Positions 10,654-22,061 are shown, counted from the stretch's first letter. The stretch: DNA of 64,000 nt from Takakia lepidozioides (GCA_030704615.1 CM060734.1:20768001-20832000); one strand, 5' to 3'. Program-made: numbers and translations. The notes: generated from the sequence alone by a model not told the origin.

Positions 10654-11226
10654 GCAGGGAGTACTGCTCATGAGGTTGCGGCATAGCAACCTCGGGACGC
10701 GTCTCCTACCTCTAAGTCTGCTGGACTTAATGTTGCAGTTACGGAGGACAATTGAGAGCCTGACATTGGACCCATTATCACTGGAGGAGAGAGACGACGT
10801 ATACGGCGGTTCCTGAGGGCTTACAAGAATTGCTTTGCCTTCAGTTTGAATGATTTGGGAGCACTGAAGGGTCAGGAGATTCGTATTGACGGACACGCTA
10901 ATCTTTCGGAGACCCTATAGATACAGTGACATGGAGAGGTCTTTGATTCAGATGAGGACTCAAGATCTCTGGGAGGCTGGTTTGGTGGAGCTTTCTGGTG
11001 GAAAGTATGCTTCAGCCACGGTGATGCTAGCCAAAAATGATGTCTATGACAATTGGACGGAGAGACGTATGTGCGGTGACTACCGGGCTGTAAATCGTCA
11101 GACCAAGTCCGATAAGTATGCCATGCCCACACCTGAGGAGATCTTTGATGCCATTGGGCATGCCAAGGTCTTTAGCACTCTGGACTTGCAGTCCGGATAT
11201 CACCAGTTGCCGATCAAGGAGGCGGA
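10654..11226 (+). pseudogene. B1 reverse transcriptase, N-terminal part
   Basis: The frame continues directly from the methyltransferase through stops at 10651, 10684 and 10753; the last is TGG in B2. Linker and RT follow: NCFAFSLNDLGALKG, then after a frameshift near 10900 PYRYSDMERSLIQ, MCGDYRAVNRQTKSDKY and FSTLDLQSGYHQLPIKEAD. It is cut at 11226 by B2 and resumes at 22062. These are fingers and palm motifs of Ty3-type RT. Confidence 0.85.
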
Positions 11227-12124
11227 TGTTATGGTTTTATTTGTGATTAGTTAGAAATAATTATTTCTAACTAATTAGTACATTATATATTTATATTTGT
11301 ATTTTGTTGGCATTGGGACTTCATTTGGTTCCATGTGCCAAGTGAGGTGACGAACCTCACTTAGGACGTGGGGAGGGTGTTGCAAGGTTTGCAAGAAGAA
11401 AGCCTTGTGGTGTTTATGTATTCAAGGAGAGCCTTATTGAAAAGTTTGAGAGCTTGTGAAGAAGCTCTTGTTCTGCAAGTGTTGCAGGGTTTGAGGAGTT
11501 CAAGAAGAGTTCGGGTGTTAAGGAAGCAAGCGGTGCATGTGTGGAGCATGTGTGGAGCATGGTTTCAGCTTGTAGGAGTCTTCAACTTCATGCTTAGGAG
11601 AGCTATGAGTGGAGGTAGACATTTGATTTCTCTTTGGGGCAGAATAGTGTATTTGTGGAGCATGCTTTGAGTTGGGGTTTCAATCCCAAGCTTGGGAAGA
11701 GCATGTCTATGGAAGTGGCAAGTGCAGGGCTGGATTAGGAGCTCTAAGAAGTGAACTATGGCCATAGAAAGAAACACTATGAGTGCATGCGATGGCTCGA
11801 AGAGGGTATGCCATAGAAAGCTCAATAGCTTGTTCTATGTTTGTTTCAATAAGTTCCATAGAGAAAGAGAGCTTGTTGTGTGGCAAATAGCTTGCTCAGG
11901 GAGTTAGATGCACTCTTGGTGGCCTATTGATGCTCAAGAAACCAAGAACAACACCTCTGGTTGCTCCATAGAAGCCATAGCTCGTTGCAGCAATCGCAGA
12001 GGCAAAGCGGCGCAAACCCTAGCTTGGGAACGCGTGGGAACGCAAAAGAACGCGTGAGAACGCTTGGGAACTCCTTGGGAACTCGTGGGAACATTGTCCC
12101 AGAGTTGGGAGTACCACCGTTGTC

Positions 12125-12535
12125 CAATCGGATGAACTATTGAGCCAGTGGATGAAAATCGGCGCTCCTGGATGAGAATCGGTTGCAGTGGATGAAACTG
12201 TGCCAAAGGATGAAATCTCGTCAGCGGATGAAATATTGCGCTATCGGATGAAAAATCACGGCGACGGATGAAACTCCGTCAGTGGATGAAATCGTGGCAG
12301 TGGATGAACTATCGCGCTATCAGAGGAAAAATCACGGCCAGATGAAACTGCATCAGCGGATCAACTATCGTGCCATCAGATGAAAAATCGTGGAGACGGA
12401 TGAAACTGCGCCAGCGGATCAAATCATGCCAGTGGATGAAATATCGCACCGACGGATGAACTATCGCGGCGGATGAAGTATCGGACCTACGGATGAGAAA
12501 TCGCGGTTTTGGATGAAATTTGGTCAGTGACGGAT
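12125..12535 (+). repeat. GGATGAAA-type minisatellite in B2 LTR
   Basis: About 25 loose copies of a 15-18 base unit, built on GGATGAAA plus ATCGCGxCA, run in tandem. The same array lies on the other strand at about 31290-31720. Unit length and spacer bases vary, so it is an old, drifting array that is part of the LTR. Confidence 0.85.
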
Positions 12536-12559
12536 GAAAAATCGATTAACTATGGATAT

Positions 12560-13135
12560 TTTTGGAGTCTTTTGGGGCCTGCTTTGAGGACTATTTGGGG
12601 TCTATTGAGGCCAATATCTTACAGGTATTGGGGCCTGTTTGAGGACTATTTGGGATCTATTGAAGCCAATATCTTGCAGGCTTGTGGAGCCTGCTTGGGG
12701 TTGTTTGAAGGACTATTTGGGGTTTTTTGAGGCCAATGTTTGGCAGGCCTGTGGAGCCTTGTGAGGGCTGGTTGGAGGACGATTGGAGGTCTTTGGAGGC
12801 CCATATTGGGCAGGCTTATGGAGTTTTCTAAGAGCTCTTTGGGGGACTATTGGAGGTCCTTGGGGTCAAATACTTGGCAGATTTGAGGAGCTTCTTAAGG
12901 GCTGTTGGAGGTCCTTGGAGGCCAATATTTGGCAGATTTGATGAGCTTCTTAAGGGCTGTTGGAGGACTATTGGAGGTCCTTGGAGGCCAATACTTGGCA
13001 GATTTGAGGAGCTTCTTAAGGGTTGTTGGAGGACTGTTGGAGGTCCTTGGAGGCCAATACTTGGCAGATTTGAGGAGCTTCTTAAGGGCTGTTTGGAGGA
13101 CTCTTGGAGACCATATTGGGCAAGCTTGTGGAGCT
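12560..13135 (+). repeat. GGAGGTCCTTGGAGG-type tandem array in B2 LTR
   Basis: Tandem units of about 55-70 bases contain TTGGAGGTCCTTGGAGGCC, CTTGGCAGATTTGAGGAGC and TTCTTAAGGGCTG. The open frames here are repeat artefacts: several frames give similar glycine/tryptophan-rich peptides. The counterpart is at about 30790-31270 on the minus strand. Confidence 0.85.
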
Positions 13136-13740
13136 ATCGTGAGGGCTGGTTGGAGACCATGGAGGCCACTAATTGGCGGGCGCCTAAGGCCTTTTGGTGG
13201 ACTGTTCAGAGTCCAAGTTTGCGAACTTCTTGAACCTCGGTGGGTCTATGTTAGGGGCTGATTGAGGGCAGATTTCAGAAGTTCATGGCAATAATTTGAG
13301 GGCTCTTGAGAGTTATTTGAGAGGTTATTTAAGGATAGTCTTATCTATTGCTTAAGCAATAGTGAATGTGAAGATAGGGGGAGTAATGGGATAAGAGCAT
13401 TCTGGGCTTAGAGATTGCTTTAGCTTCTCTTCTCTATAGTCTTCCATCATTCTTATAGGCCAAAGCTTTTCCGTAAGCGGATGTAGAGCTGGTTTGGATA
13501 GAGACTTGGCCATCTTGCAAGTTTATTGAAGCCGCAAGGAGATCGATGGATTTAAGCTGTGGGAGATGTTGTTGTTTGAGTTTCCTGTGTTTGGATCCTC
13601 CTCCCACACATGCATGCTTGACTGTGCGCCATGCTAGTTTGGTTTGGGCGCTTGCTTTTATAGGTGGTTGTGCCGGAAATATTGTGGCCGGCCAATCCTA
13701 GAGCGTACTGTCGGTGGTGAGACTGGGGTGATGACCAGCA

Positions 13741-13950
13741 GACCATCATTGTTTCTCTTATGGTGAGGCTGGGTTGATGACCAGCAGACCATAGGAGTGC
13801 CTGCGGTGGATGCAGGTGCAGGTGCAGGTTCAGAATATGAATCTAGTATTCCAAACCATAAGCCGCAATAGGTTCTCTACCAGGTTACCTTGTGGAAAGG
13901 AGGATTACAGACGAGTTGATCGCCGGTTTGACTGTGAGTTTTCATCACGG
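13741..13950 (+). other. B2 leader between LTR and gag
   Basis: Contains a duplicated GATGACCAGCAGACCAT string (13729-13792) and a GGTGCAGGTGCAGGT run that B1 shares at 1842-1856. The shared leader shows that B1 and B2 are the same family at their 5' ends. No canonical PBS is visible. Confidence 0.5.
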
Positions 13951-13952
13951 AG

Positions 13953-15884
13953 GTGCCACCAGTTGCTGAGGAGAGTGCCAGTACAAGCACCAGCGATACT
14001 AGTGGGTATACAAGACAAGGTGTGCGGTTTAGGCCACCTTCACCTTCAGTGTCTTCTGAGGAAGGTTCAGACTCAGAGTTAGGAGGATTCTCGCCGAGGG
14101 TGCAAGCCATTTCCGTGCCATTGTTGTGGGATAAAATGGAGGAAATGTATGGAGCTACCAAGGGGCCACGTCGGTACTCGGGAGTTGTGGGCACCATCGA
14201 GCTTGATGATTTCATACAGGAGTTTGATAGTTGGTGTGATTTGCAGCAGATGCGCAATCCACAACTGTTTACGCCTTTTATGGCGTGGAAGGGGCTGTTT
14301 CAGCACCTTGAGGGGCCGCCTATGGATGACTACCATGAGTTTAGGCGGGGAAATGAGGTGGAGATTGAGGAGTGGCGACAATATTGGTCACCTGACTATG
14401 TCTCCATCACTAGAGGCACAAGGGCAGCGGCGATACCAGCTACACCAACATCCCCAACTGCAAGCACTAGTAGTGGGACAAGTAAAGATGGAGCTGGGAA
14501 ATCCACTCAAGCTCCTGTTGCAGCACCAGCACCCGTGCCTGCCTTTAACCCAGTTATGGAGTTCTTTGAGGAGTTGAGGAGAAACTACTAGGGAATAAGG
14601 ACGGAGAAATTGCGGAGCTTGCAAGAGTTCCAGCGCAAGCCTACTGAGAGTTTGAGAGAGGCTTACACGCGCATGAGGCGATTGATAAATGTAACCCAAG
14701 GGGTTACGGAAGCTCAAGCAGTCCAATTCTGGTATGGGATATTGGACAAGGAGCTAAGGAGAAGGGTGCGGGATGCAACTCTCCTACAAGTAGACCAACC
14801 CACCTTAGCAAACGTGTTTTTGCTGGCAGAGCGGATAGAGCTCAATATGGTGGAGGAACGAGTGGTCATGGTGGGGTTTGGTAAGGAGACACAACGAAGT
14901 GGGGCTCCTAGCCAACAACAACCACTACCCCAACGTGCTCAAGGCAACAAGGGGGTTCAGGCGAAGCCCAGGGAAGGACAGAGAGGATCTCAATTGTAGA
15001 GGTCACTTCCTTCATTCTCAGGCCAACAACAGTCGGGTGGGACATGTTGGGATTGTGGAGGACCCCATGTTAAGAGAGATTGCCCGGAGAGAGGCAAAGG
15101 GCCGGCACAGTCACAGCCTACACAACTACAGTATGGGCATTGTGGCAAGTATGGGCATGAAGAGGCCCATTGTTATGACTTGCATCCTGAGCTACGGCCA
15201 GGCCAGTTCCAAGGGAAAAATGGTGGCCGAGGACGAGGCAATGTAGTCCAGAGAGGTAGAGGAGGCAGAAGTCGCGGTGGAGGTTGTAACCAAAACCAAG
15301 GAGCACAAGGTCAAGGTCAAGGTCATGACCAAGGCATGGTGGATAGGCTTGCCCAACTAGAGCAACGTCTTGCTGCCATGGCCACTACTAATGTGGCGTC
15401 AGCTCCAAGGCCTGAGGTTCAAGCCCCACCTGTACAACCTCCTATGCCTAGGGAAGACCAGATTGGTATGGGCTTCATGTGTGGAGCCGCACTTGCTGGA
15501 CCATTGCATGTGGACTGTGCAGCTGCTGTCACTCGAGCAGCAACGCGTGCTCCTGAGCCAAGAGGAGCAGATGTGGATTTTGATCCACAAAGAAGGGAAG
15601 CAAGTCGATAGACAAGGCTTCCACAGTCTTTCACATTGGCTGAGACAGTGCCAACTACGCCATCGATGGTACCGGCTCACCCAAGTGTGTCAGAGGTAGA
15701 GCCACGAGTATCAGTGGGGATAGTTGGTATGGCTCGGGAAATGCCAGTGGGTGGTGCTGTAAAGCAGGGTGCAGCCAGTACGTTGTTGGGCGGCTACGCG
15801 GTTTTGCCAAGCTCCATTGTTTTCTGCGATGACCATTGCAATGCCGGGGATTCGGCCAGCTGCTGTGTTCAGACTAGCAGCTAG
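13953..15884 (+). pseudogene. B2 gag with two zinc knuckles
   Basis: One frame runs from 13953 to about 15884 with stops only at 14589, 14997 and 15609; the first is CAA in B1. Gag core motifs are IELDDFIQEFDSW, FQHLEGPPMDDYHEF and SLQEFQRKPTESLREAYTRM. Zinc knuckles follow at about 15045-15180. The first is CWDCGGPHVKRDC (CX2CX3HX4C). The second reads YGHCGKYGHEEAHC, in which the first cysteine is replaced by tyrosine. A basic, glycine-rich RGRGGRSRGGG stretch and a coiled segment, MVDRLAQLEQRLAAM, come next. No ATG in a good position opens the frame; the true start is unknown. Confidence 0.8.
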
Positions 15885-16044
15885 ACTCTGTGAGAGTGGT
15901 GATGCATCGGCACTATCTGCGGGGATAGCGGATAATGTGCAGTGCATGGATATCATGGACTCAAGGGTGAAGACAGCCACAGCTGCACCATAGCAAGCGG
16001 CAGCTGCAAGGTTGCAGGAGATGTCAGCTAGACCAGCCATTGAG

Positions 16045-16724
16045 CGTAGTATGGTGACTCCTGGGGTAGTCATGGTGGACAATCAGGATGGTATGTTTTA
16101 GTTGGGTGGCCCAGCCGGGAAGAGGTTTAGGCCACTGCGGGTCTTGTTGGACTCGGGAGCACAACCATTGATGTTGGGAAGAGCAGCAATTGTAGGCTTA
16201 GGCCTTACAGAGGTAGATTTGGAGCCTTGTCCTTTCCACATTCAAACATCTTTGGGCGGTTCAGAGAAGGCACGAGGGATTACACGCAATGAGCTCTTCA
16301 TTCGATTGCAGCCGACCATCCTACGGACGGCTCAGTCATGAGAGCTAAAGCCATTGTTACGGACGCGATGTCTTATGATGTGCTTATTGGTGGGGCTGTG
16401 TTATACCCCATGGGCTTTACTTTGGACTTTTGGGAGGAAACGGCATCCTATATGGCAGAATGGCAGTTAGGAGATGGCCGACGTGCACTGCTCCCAGTGC
16501 GGTTTATTGGGAATGTAGCGGTGGATCATAGGAACATGATGCCCACATTGGCTGCATTATCAGGGGTGGCGGCTTGGGGTGGTGAGCTCTTGGAGGGCAA
16601 TAGCTATGCAGATGATAGGCCATCACCTGATGAGGACAAACAATTGGCATACAAGGCTGATTTGCTTCCTCATGTGCCTGTGCATATTCCACTTGGGGTA
16701 CGGTTGGGAATTTGCATCGAGTAG
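16045..16724 (+). pseudogene. B2 aspartic protease
   Basis: Matches B1 protease: RVLLDSGAQPLMLGRAAIVG (about 16138-16197), then a frameshift near 16330 and SYDVLIGGAVLYPMGFTLDF. A stop falls just before the domain (TAG at 16099). A further frameshift lies between this domain and the methyltransferase. Confidence 0.8.
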
Positions 16725-16789
16725 CAGGCGAGTGTGTGCACCAAGCATGGCGGAGGCCTTTCCATTGGTGAGTGTGGGGAGTTCAGTGA

Positions 16790-17817
16790 CATCACCTGAA
16801 CCTCCTGAGTTAGCTCCTTTGGACACAGTGCCCATTACTTGGCAACCACCTGACTCAGGGATTTATTTGCTAGACCTGTTTGGAGGCATGAGCACTGGGC
16901 TTGCAGAGTGTTGCAAGCAGGGATTAAAGTACGCAAGTATTTGTATAGTAGAAGGACTGAGATTGCTCGGCTATTTCCATGTGCCACATTTCCTGCCTCA
17001 CACACCGTATCTTGAAGAGTGTTGCCCTCTCAACAGTTCAAGGGTATCAAAGGCCTTGGCCCGCAGACATTACCTTGCTGGGAGCGGATATTTGGCAGCG
17101 GCAATGGTCATTACTTGTGAAACCGGATGTGCTTGCCAATACACTCTCCCGCAGTCATGGGAATGGCTTGCATTGATGCACGATCGCATTGTGTTTGTGG
17201 GGAGATGTTGCGAGTGTTGCGGGACTTGCAGACGAAGAATTGCAACCTCTAGGCTACATCTTAGAGAATGTTCCTCTTATGGGGGATTCTCGGGCCAGGT
17301 TATTGCCCTTGTGCATCATGTGCAGTCTTGGATTGGATCGGGCGGTGCTATTGATGCATCACGGTGGATCACGCGCGCATCGTCCTCGATTGTGGTGAAA
17401 CCAATCTTGCACCACCAGAGCTGCTCAAGAGAGCATACATTCCATTCATCGGCCACCCAATCTCACGGTTGAAGGCATTTTGGACCAAGGGAGACAACCA
17501 CAAGGGGTGCGACATGATACCGTTGGCCACCTCTAGCAGTGGTCAAATCGAGTGGGGGGCCAGCCACGGTTGGGGCTTTGCCTACGCGCATGAGCTTTCC
17601 CTCAGCGCATGCTTTTCGAGACAATGGTCCTGGATTGATTTGGACAGTGTGCTACAACCAATTGGTGGAGCCCAATGCGGATGAGCAGAGCGGCAATGGA
17701 ATTTGCCACCGGCACTACAGTATGCCAGCTCTGTCAGAGCATCACGCCGCCAAGTGTTTGGGTCAAGCAATGGACCTAAATTGCTTGACATGGGTCATTG
17801 GTTTGGTGCATGACTGA
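16790..17817 (+). pseudogene. B2 C5-cytosine DNA methyltransferase domain (DNMT3-like), decayed
   Basis: The second independent copy of the domain. VPITWQPPDSGIYLLDLFGG runs in one frame from the protease linker into motif I, which proves the fusion. Motif I is LLDLFGGMSTGL (about 16870). Motif IV survives as GCACQYTL with a cysteine codon at 17134-17136. Motif VI is GYILENVPLMGDSRAR (about 17250-17300), motif VIII is SRAHRPRLW (about 17370-17398), and the C-terminal block is LGQAMDLNCLTWVIG (about 17757-17805). At least four frameshifts separate the motifs. The RLLGYF to YQRPWPADITLLGA region matches the B1 linker between motifs I and IV. Non-functional. Confidence 0.8.
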
Positions 17818-18379
17818 GGCAACGGAGATTGCAAGCATTGATGGCTACTCTGTCACTCCATTGGATATGCATCGCTCCTCCCTGCCTAACCGGACGGTGG
17901 AGGACAGTGAGTGGGGGCGAGCACAGGATCGTGGGTTGCAAATACCATGGCAGATGTTGGGATGAGATGCACAAGAGAGAGTCATTGGATCTCTCAAGCA
18001 GCAGTATGAGGAGTGGGGAGAGCCATGGACTGAGGATCAGTTGGAGGCCAAGGTGACCAAGGTTTTTGAAGAGGTTTGTAGGATGTTTCTTGCGCATAGG
18101 ATGTCTCAAGGTGGCTATGGCGGAAGCAAGTGGAGGCTACGCCATCAGTCAGATTGGGCGGACAAGCCCAAAAGGGTTGCTATCTAGCAACCAAGGATTC
18201 GTCTCCTACCTCCAAGCCTGGGTACCCAAGGTTGCAGTCACTGAGGACAATTGGGAACCAGATGTTGGATCTACAGTCACCCAAGAGAGAGACGGAGGAT
18301 CCAACAATTTTCTAAGGGCTTATAGAATTGCTTTGCCTTCAGTTTGAAGGATTGGGGAGTTTGAAAGGTCAGGAGTTCG

Positions 18380-19700
18380 TATTGATTTGGCAATGACACG
18401 CGCCAATCTTTCAAAGGCCCTACCGGTATAGTGACATGGAGAAGTCATTGATCCAGTCACGGACTTTGGAGTTGTTCAAAGCTAGATTGGTGGAGTTGTC
18501 AGATGGGGGTATGCCTCGCAACGGTGATGCCAGTTAAGAAGGATATCTAATGGCATTGGACAGAAAGAAGGATGTGTGGGGACTATCGTCCTGTGAACCG
18601 TCAGACTAAGTCCGATAGATATGCCATGCCAACTCCAAAGGAGATCTTGATACCATTGGGCATGCCAAGGTGTTTAGCACATTGGACTTGCGATCCGGTT
18701 ACCACCAGTTGCCATTCCATCAAAGGGCTGACAAACAAAAGACACATTCTGGGGATTGACCAACATGGGAAGGATTGTTTTACCAATGGCATTTCTTACC
18801 ATTTGGGTTGAAGAATGCTCCTGCAGAGTTTCAAAGGGTCATGGATAAGATTCTCGCGGGGCTAGACTTTGTCCGGTGCTATATTGATGACATCATTGTC
18901 TTTTAGTGCTACGGTTGAGGATCATGAGAGACACCTTCAGGTGGTGTTTCAGCGCTTGAGCGCACGAGGGTTGAAAACTGCACCCCGAAAGTGCAAGTTC
19001 TTCCACAATCAGAATTGTATCTGGGCCACATGATATACCCTGGAGGTTGGGTGTTCAATAGACAAAGGTGGAGGCCATTGGCATGGCATTCCACGCCCCA
19101 TGGATGTGAGCCATAGTTTCGTGTTTTCATGGGATTGACAAACTACTATCGACGGTTGGTCAAGGGATTTAGCAACATTGCAAAGGCTCTTACCAAGTTG
19201 ACAAAGGTGGGTCAGGAGTGGCAGTGGGGGAGGAGCAGGAGGAAGCCTTTGAGGAACTCAATGTTCGATTGACTTCTGCTGCACCTATGTTGAGGCGGCC
19301 TAGTTCGGGGGCGGTCTTTTCCATCTACATACGGATTTGAGTATGCTGGGGATTGGAGCAGTGCTCACACAGGTGGATGATGAAGGAAGGGGTTCGTAGT
19401 GGCATATGCTAGCCGCTCGAACAATGATGCCGAGGCGAAGTATAGTTTCCTATGAAGGGAGCGTCTAGCTGCAGTATGGGCATTGGCACATTTCAGATAT
19501 GGCAATCTCTTCAATCTCTTCACCCTTGTCACGGATCACCAACATTGAAGTGGTTGATGGAGTCAGACAAGCTTACAGGAAGCTTGCTCGGTGGGCTACT
19601 TATGCTTCAAGAGTACGACTTCCAGGTGGTGCATCGAGCCGGTATTGTCAATCGGATGCAGATGGATTGGGTCGTAATCCATGCACAGCGAGCATGATGA
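18380..19700 (+). pseudogene. B2 reverse transcriptase and RNase H
   Basis: RT motifs in broken frames: CGDYRPVNRQTKSDRYAMP (18573), [18 protein letters not shown] (about 18803-18856) and the intact catalytic box YIDDIIVF (18880-18903). B1 has lost this catalytic region, so B2 is the only B copy here that shows it. The connection and RNase H follow: MGLTNYYRRLVKGFSNIAKAL, then LITDHQ and MESDKLTG remnants. Many indels. Confidence 0.8.
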
Positions 19701-19839
19701 TATTGGAGCTCGTTGGCATGGTGAGACGGATGAAGATGGTGCCAGGATGGCATGCATCGGCCTTTTTTGTGCATTCTAGCAATGGGAGCTCAAGCTGGTT
19801 CATCCCATGCGATTGGTCATGTAGATAGCGTGCATGACA

Positions 19840-21280
19840 ATCCAGAGACTAGTGAGAAGTTTTGGTGGTGCTAAGGATGTGCATGAAAGGCAACAGTGTT
19901 TGGCATACCTTCGTACCGGAGAGACAGCAGCTAGTGTGACTGCTAAGGAGAGAGATCCGGTCCTAACAACGAGCCAAGAGGTTCAAGTGGGAGGGGACTC
20001 ATCTACTCCGGGTATGGGAGGATGGACGAGTGGGATTGTGCCTCATCCAATACAACGAGTGCGATTGTACGCCATGCCCATGAGGAGTTGGACATTTTTG
20101 GTCGGCGCACTCATAGTTTGCTGCAAGGGCAGTAATTGGTGGCGGGGCATGCACACGGATGTGCAACCAGTTAGTGGCAAGGTGCATGGTGTGTGATAGA
20201 GTACGGGCTTCTTTCAACGCTCCTACTCCACAATTGCATCCTTTACACCATTATGGGTTTGGGCTATCGTTGGAGTCCTGACTTTTCAGGCCCATTGCCA
20301 CTGACAATCGCCATAACAAGTATGTGCTGGTGATGGTGGAACACTTCTCCAAATGCATTGAACTGGTGGCATTGCCTGACAAGGCAAGTGAGGGGGTTGC
20401 GTATGCATTCTTAGATTGAGTGCTTAGCCATTTTAGTGCTCTAGCCGAGGTACTCACGGACCAGGGGAGAGAGTTCTTGGGGGAGTTTCAGGCTTTGTGT
20501 GAGCAAGCCTTGATAGATCACCGCACTACTTCTTGGGATCATCCTGAGGCTGATGGCTTGCGGAGAGAGTTGTTCAGACAGTCAAGAGAGGTTTGCGCAA
20601 GTACGGTTTGCAGAAGGGACACCTAGGAGATTGGGACCTGCAACTGCCTTGGCTAGCTATGGGCTATAGGTTCAGCAAACAAGCTTCACTTGCCTCCTTC
20701 TCACCTTACTTTTCTTTCTTTCGGCCGAGAGCCGGATTTGCCTGCATCTATGATCCGGATGTGTGGAACAAGCATGTGCCCAGCGAGCAGAGTTGTTCAA
20801 GAGAGTCATGCCTATGGCTTTTGAGAACCTTGCATTGCCCAACACTGAGACACATTGAGGTACGTCACTATACGTGGAGGGGGATATTGGCCAAGTGTTT
20901 GGCGTTTCCACCCTGGGGACTATGTGTATCTGTAGCAGACAACGCCTACGACCTTGGATGTCACAGCAGGACGTGTGATTCTAAGGGTTAGGGAGGTGTT
21001 GCCTTCAGGAGTGTTGATTCAGGAGGGTCGAGATGGCATGGTATGGAAGGACCATATGCGCAATTGTGCGCCATGTCACCTTCCACATGTGGATGTGAAG
21101 ATAGATTCTAACCTTGCAGTGGTACCTGCAGGGTTGCGTTGCATGCTATGTGGGCATGCTGGTGGCGCCGCAACCATGTTGGTGTGTGACAAATGCTCAA
21201 GGGGGTGGCACATGGATGCTTGACACCGCCACTTGAGGAGGTTCCTATCGGAGAATGGTTTTGTCCACGATGCCTTGGAC
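19840..21280 (+). pseudogene. B2 integrase with C-terminal PHD finger
   Basis: Integrase pieces include ETAASVTAKERD, PDFSGPLPLT, VEHFSKCIELVALPDKAS, VLTDQGREFLGEFQ and HPEADGL, covering the catalytic D, D and E blocks. After the SH3-like stretch ending APCHLPHVD, the PHD finger starts at about 21139: CMLCGHAGGAATMLVCDKC, then WHM. A one-base shift at about 21220 follows, and then LTPPLEEVPIGEWFCPRC. The PHD zinc ligands are thus all present but split between two frames. Confidence 0.8.
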
Positions 21281-21540
21281 AGAGGCAGTGGGCATGACAA
21301 TGGTGAGGCGCAAGTGACCCAAGGTCTACTAGTGGGGCTTCAATGCCACGGATACTCACTGAAGATCATGGATTGTATGAAGGCGACTAAGATGGGACTA
21401 ACGTTTGCACCCGGCCACTTGATCTATCGACTTCAGGTGTTGGGACTTGTGCGATTGAAGACCAAGCGATGATCTTATTGGGGTAGATACTTGCAAGCTA
21501 TCCGGTGTTAGAGGGACCTAATCACCAGCTAGGGGGCGAT

Positions 21541-21626
21541 TGTGGCGTGGCTTTCTTAGGACTATATGCTAGAAGTGTGGTTGGGACAGCGATGTATGTT
21601 GTGGCACGATGCTTAGGTGCACGACA
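21541..21626 (+). repeat. 86-bp unit, first copy, after the B2 polypurine run
   Basis: TGTGGCGTGGCTTTC to GCACGACA directly follows the purine run AGCTAGGGGGCGAT (21527-21540). It is repeated at 21977-22061 at the very end of the element. The equivalent B1 stretch, GGACAGCGATGTAG to GTGCACGATAGA, lies at 24907-24950, so the unit belongs to the family's 3' untranslated region. Confidence 0.7.
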
Positions 21627-21628
21627 GC

Positions 21629-21976
21629 TATCATGGTTTTATTTGTGATTAGTTAGAACTAGTTATTTCTAACTAATTAGGATATTATACATTTATATTT
21701 GTATTTTGTTGGCATTGGGACTTCATTTGGTTCCATGTGCCAAGTGAGGTGGCGAACCTCACTTGGGACGTGGGGAGGTTATCTCCACGTGAGACGTAGG
21801 CAGGCTCGTCTTCTTCTAGTCGAGCCTCCCGAGGCCTCTCTCGCCGCCATAGCTCTAGTACTTGAGATGGAGAGTGGGTGAGGTCTGTATGGTGGAGTCC
21901 TTTAGCAAGGTGCCATTGGCTTGACTTATATAACGTGATAGAGTGGTTTCTCCTCTTTTCACCATTTCTGTATCAT
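21629..21976 (+). mobile_element. B2 partial 3' LTR, U3 only
   Basis: Matches the first 350 or so bases of the minus-strand LTR at 32944 (start TATCATGGTTTTATTTG, here TG to TA). It carries the TATA box TTATATAACG at about 21926-21935. It stops at TTTCTGTATCA, where the intact copy continues CTAGAAGAAGACC. The rest of the LTR is absent. Confidence 0.7.
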
Positions 21977-22061
21977 TGTGGCGTGGCTTTCTAGGACTAT
22001 ATGCTAGGAAGTGTGGTTGGACAGCGATGTATGTTGTGGCATGATGCTTAGGTGCACGACA
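21977..22061 (+). repeat. 86-bp unit, second copy, forming the B2 right terminus
   Basis: A near-identical copy of 21541-21626. It ends ACGACA at 22061, followed by the CGGA target duplication and resumed B1 RT. See findings for its odd position. Confidence 0.7.

Larger units (their letters stand above)
11227..13740 (+). mobile_element. B2 5' LTR, with promoter segment deleted
   Basis: Colinear with the minus-strand LTR at 30243-32944. The LTR of family B begins TGTCATGGTTTTATTTGTG, here with one change. After GGACGTGGGGAG (about 11375) it jumps to GTGTTGCAAGG, skipping roughly 330 bases that in the minus-strand copy hold the TATA box and transcription start region. The 3' boundary near 13740 is approximate; no PBS of the usual type was seen before gag. 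It contains two minisatellite arrays. Confidence 0.7.
11227..22061 (+). mobile_element. Family-B Ty3-type element copy B2 (DNMT + PHD), inserted in B1 RT
   Basis: Starts TGTTATGGTTTTATTTG at 11227 and ends GGTGCACGACA at 22061, flanked by CGGA on both sides (11223-11226 and 22062-22065). Joining the flanks restores the B1 RT frame, so the borders are firm. It holds a 5' LTR of about 2.5 kb, gag with two zinc knuckles, protease, methyltransferase, RT, RNase H, integrase and PHD finger, then an abnormal 3' end with only the first part of the LTR. It is heavily mutated, with many frameshifts. Confidence 0.8.

Noticed and set aside
12850-13261. Open frames rich in WRPILGRF / GGPWRP repeats
   Set aside because: Two plus-strand frames and one minus frame give similar repeats because the DNA is a minisatellite in the LTR. 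Not protein-coding.
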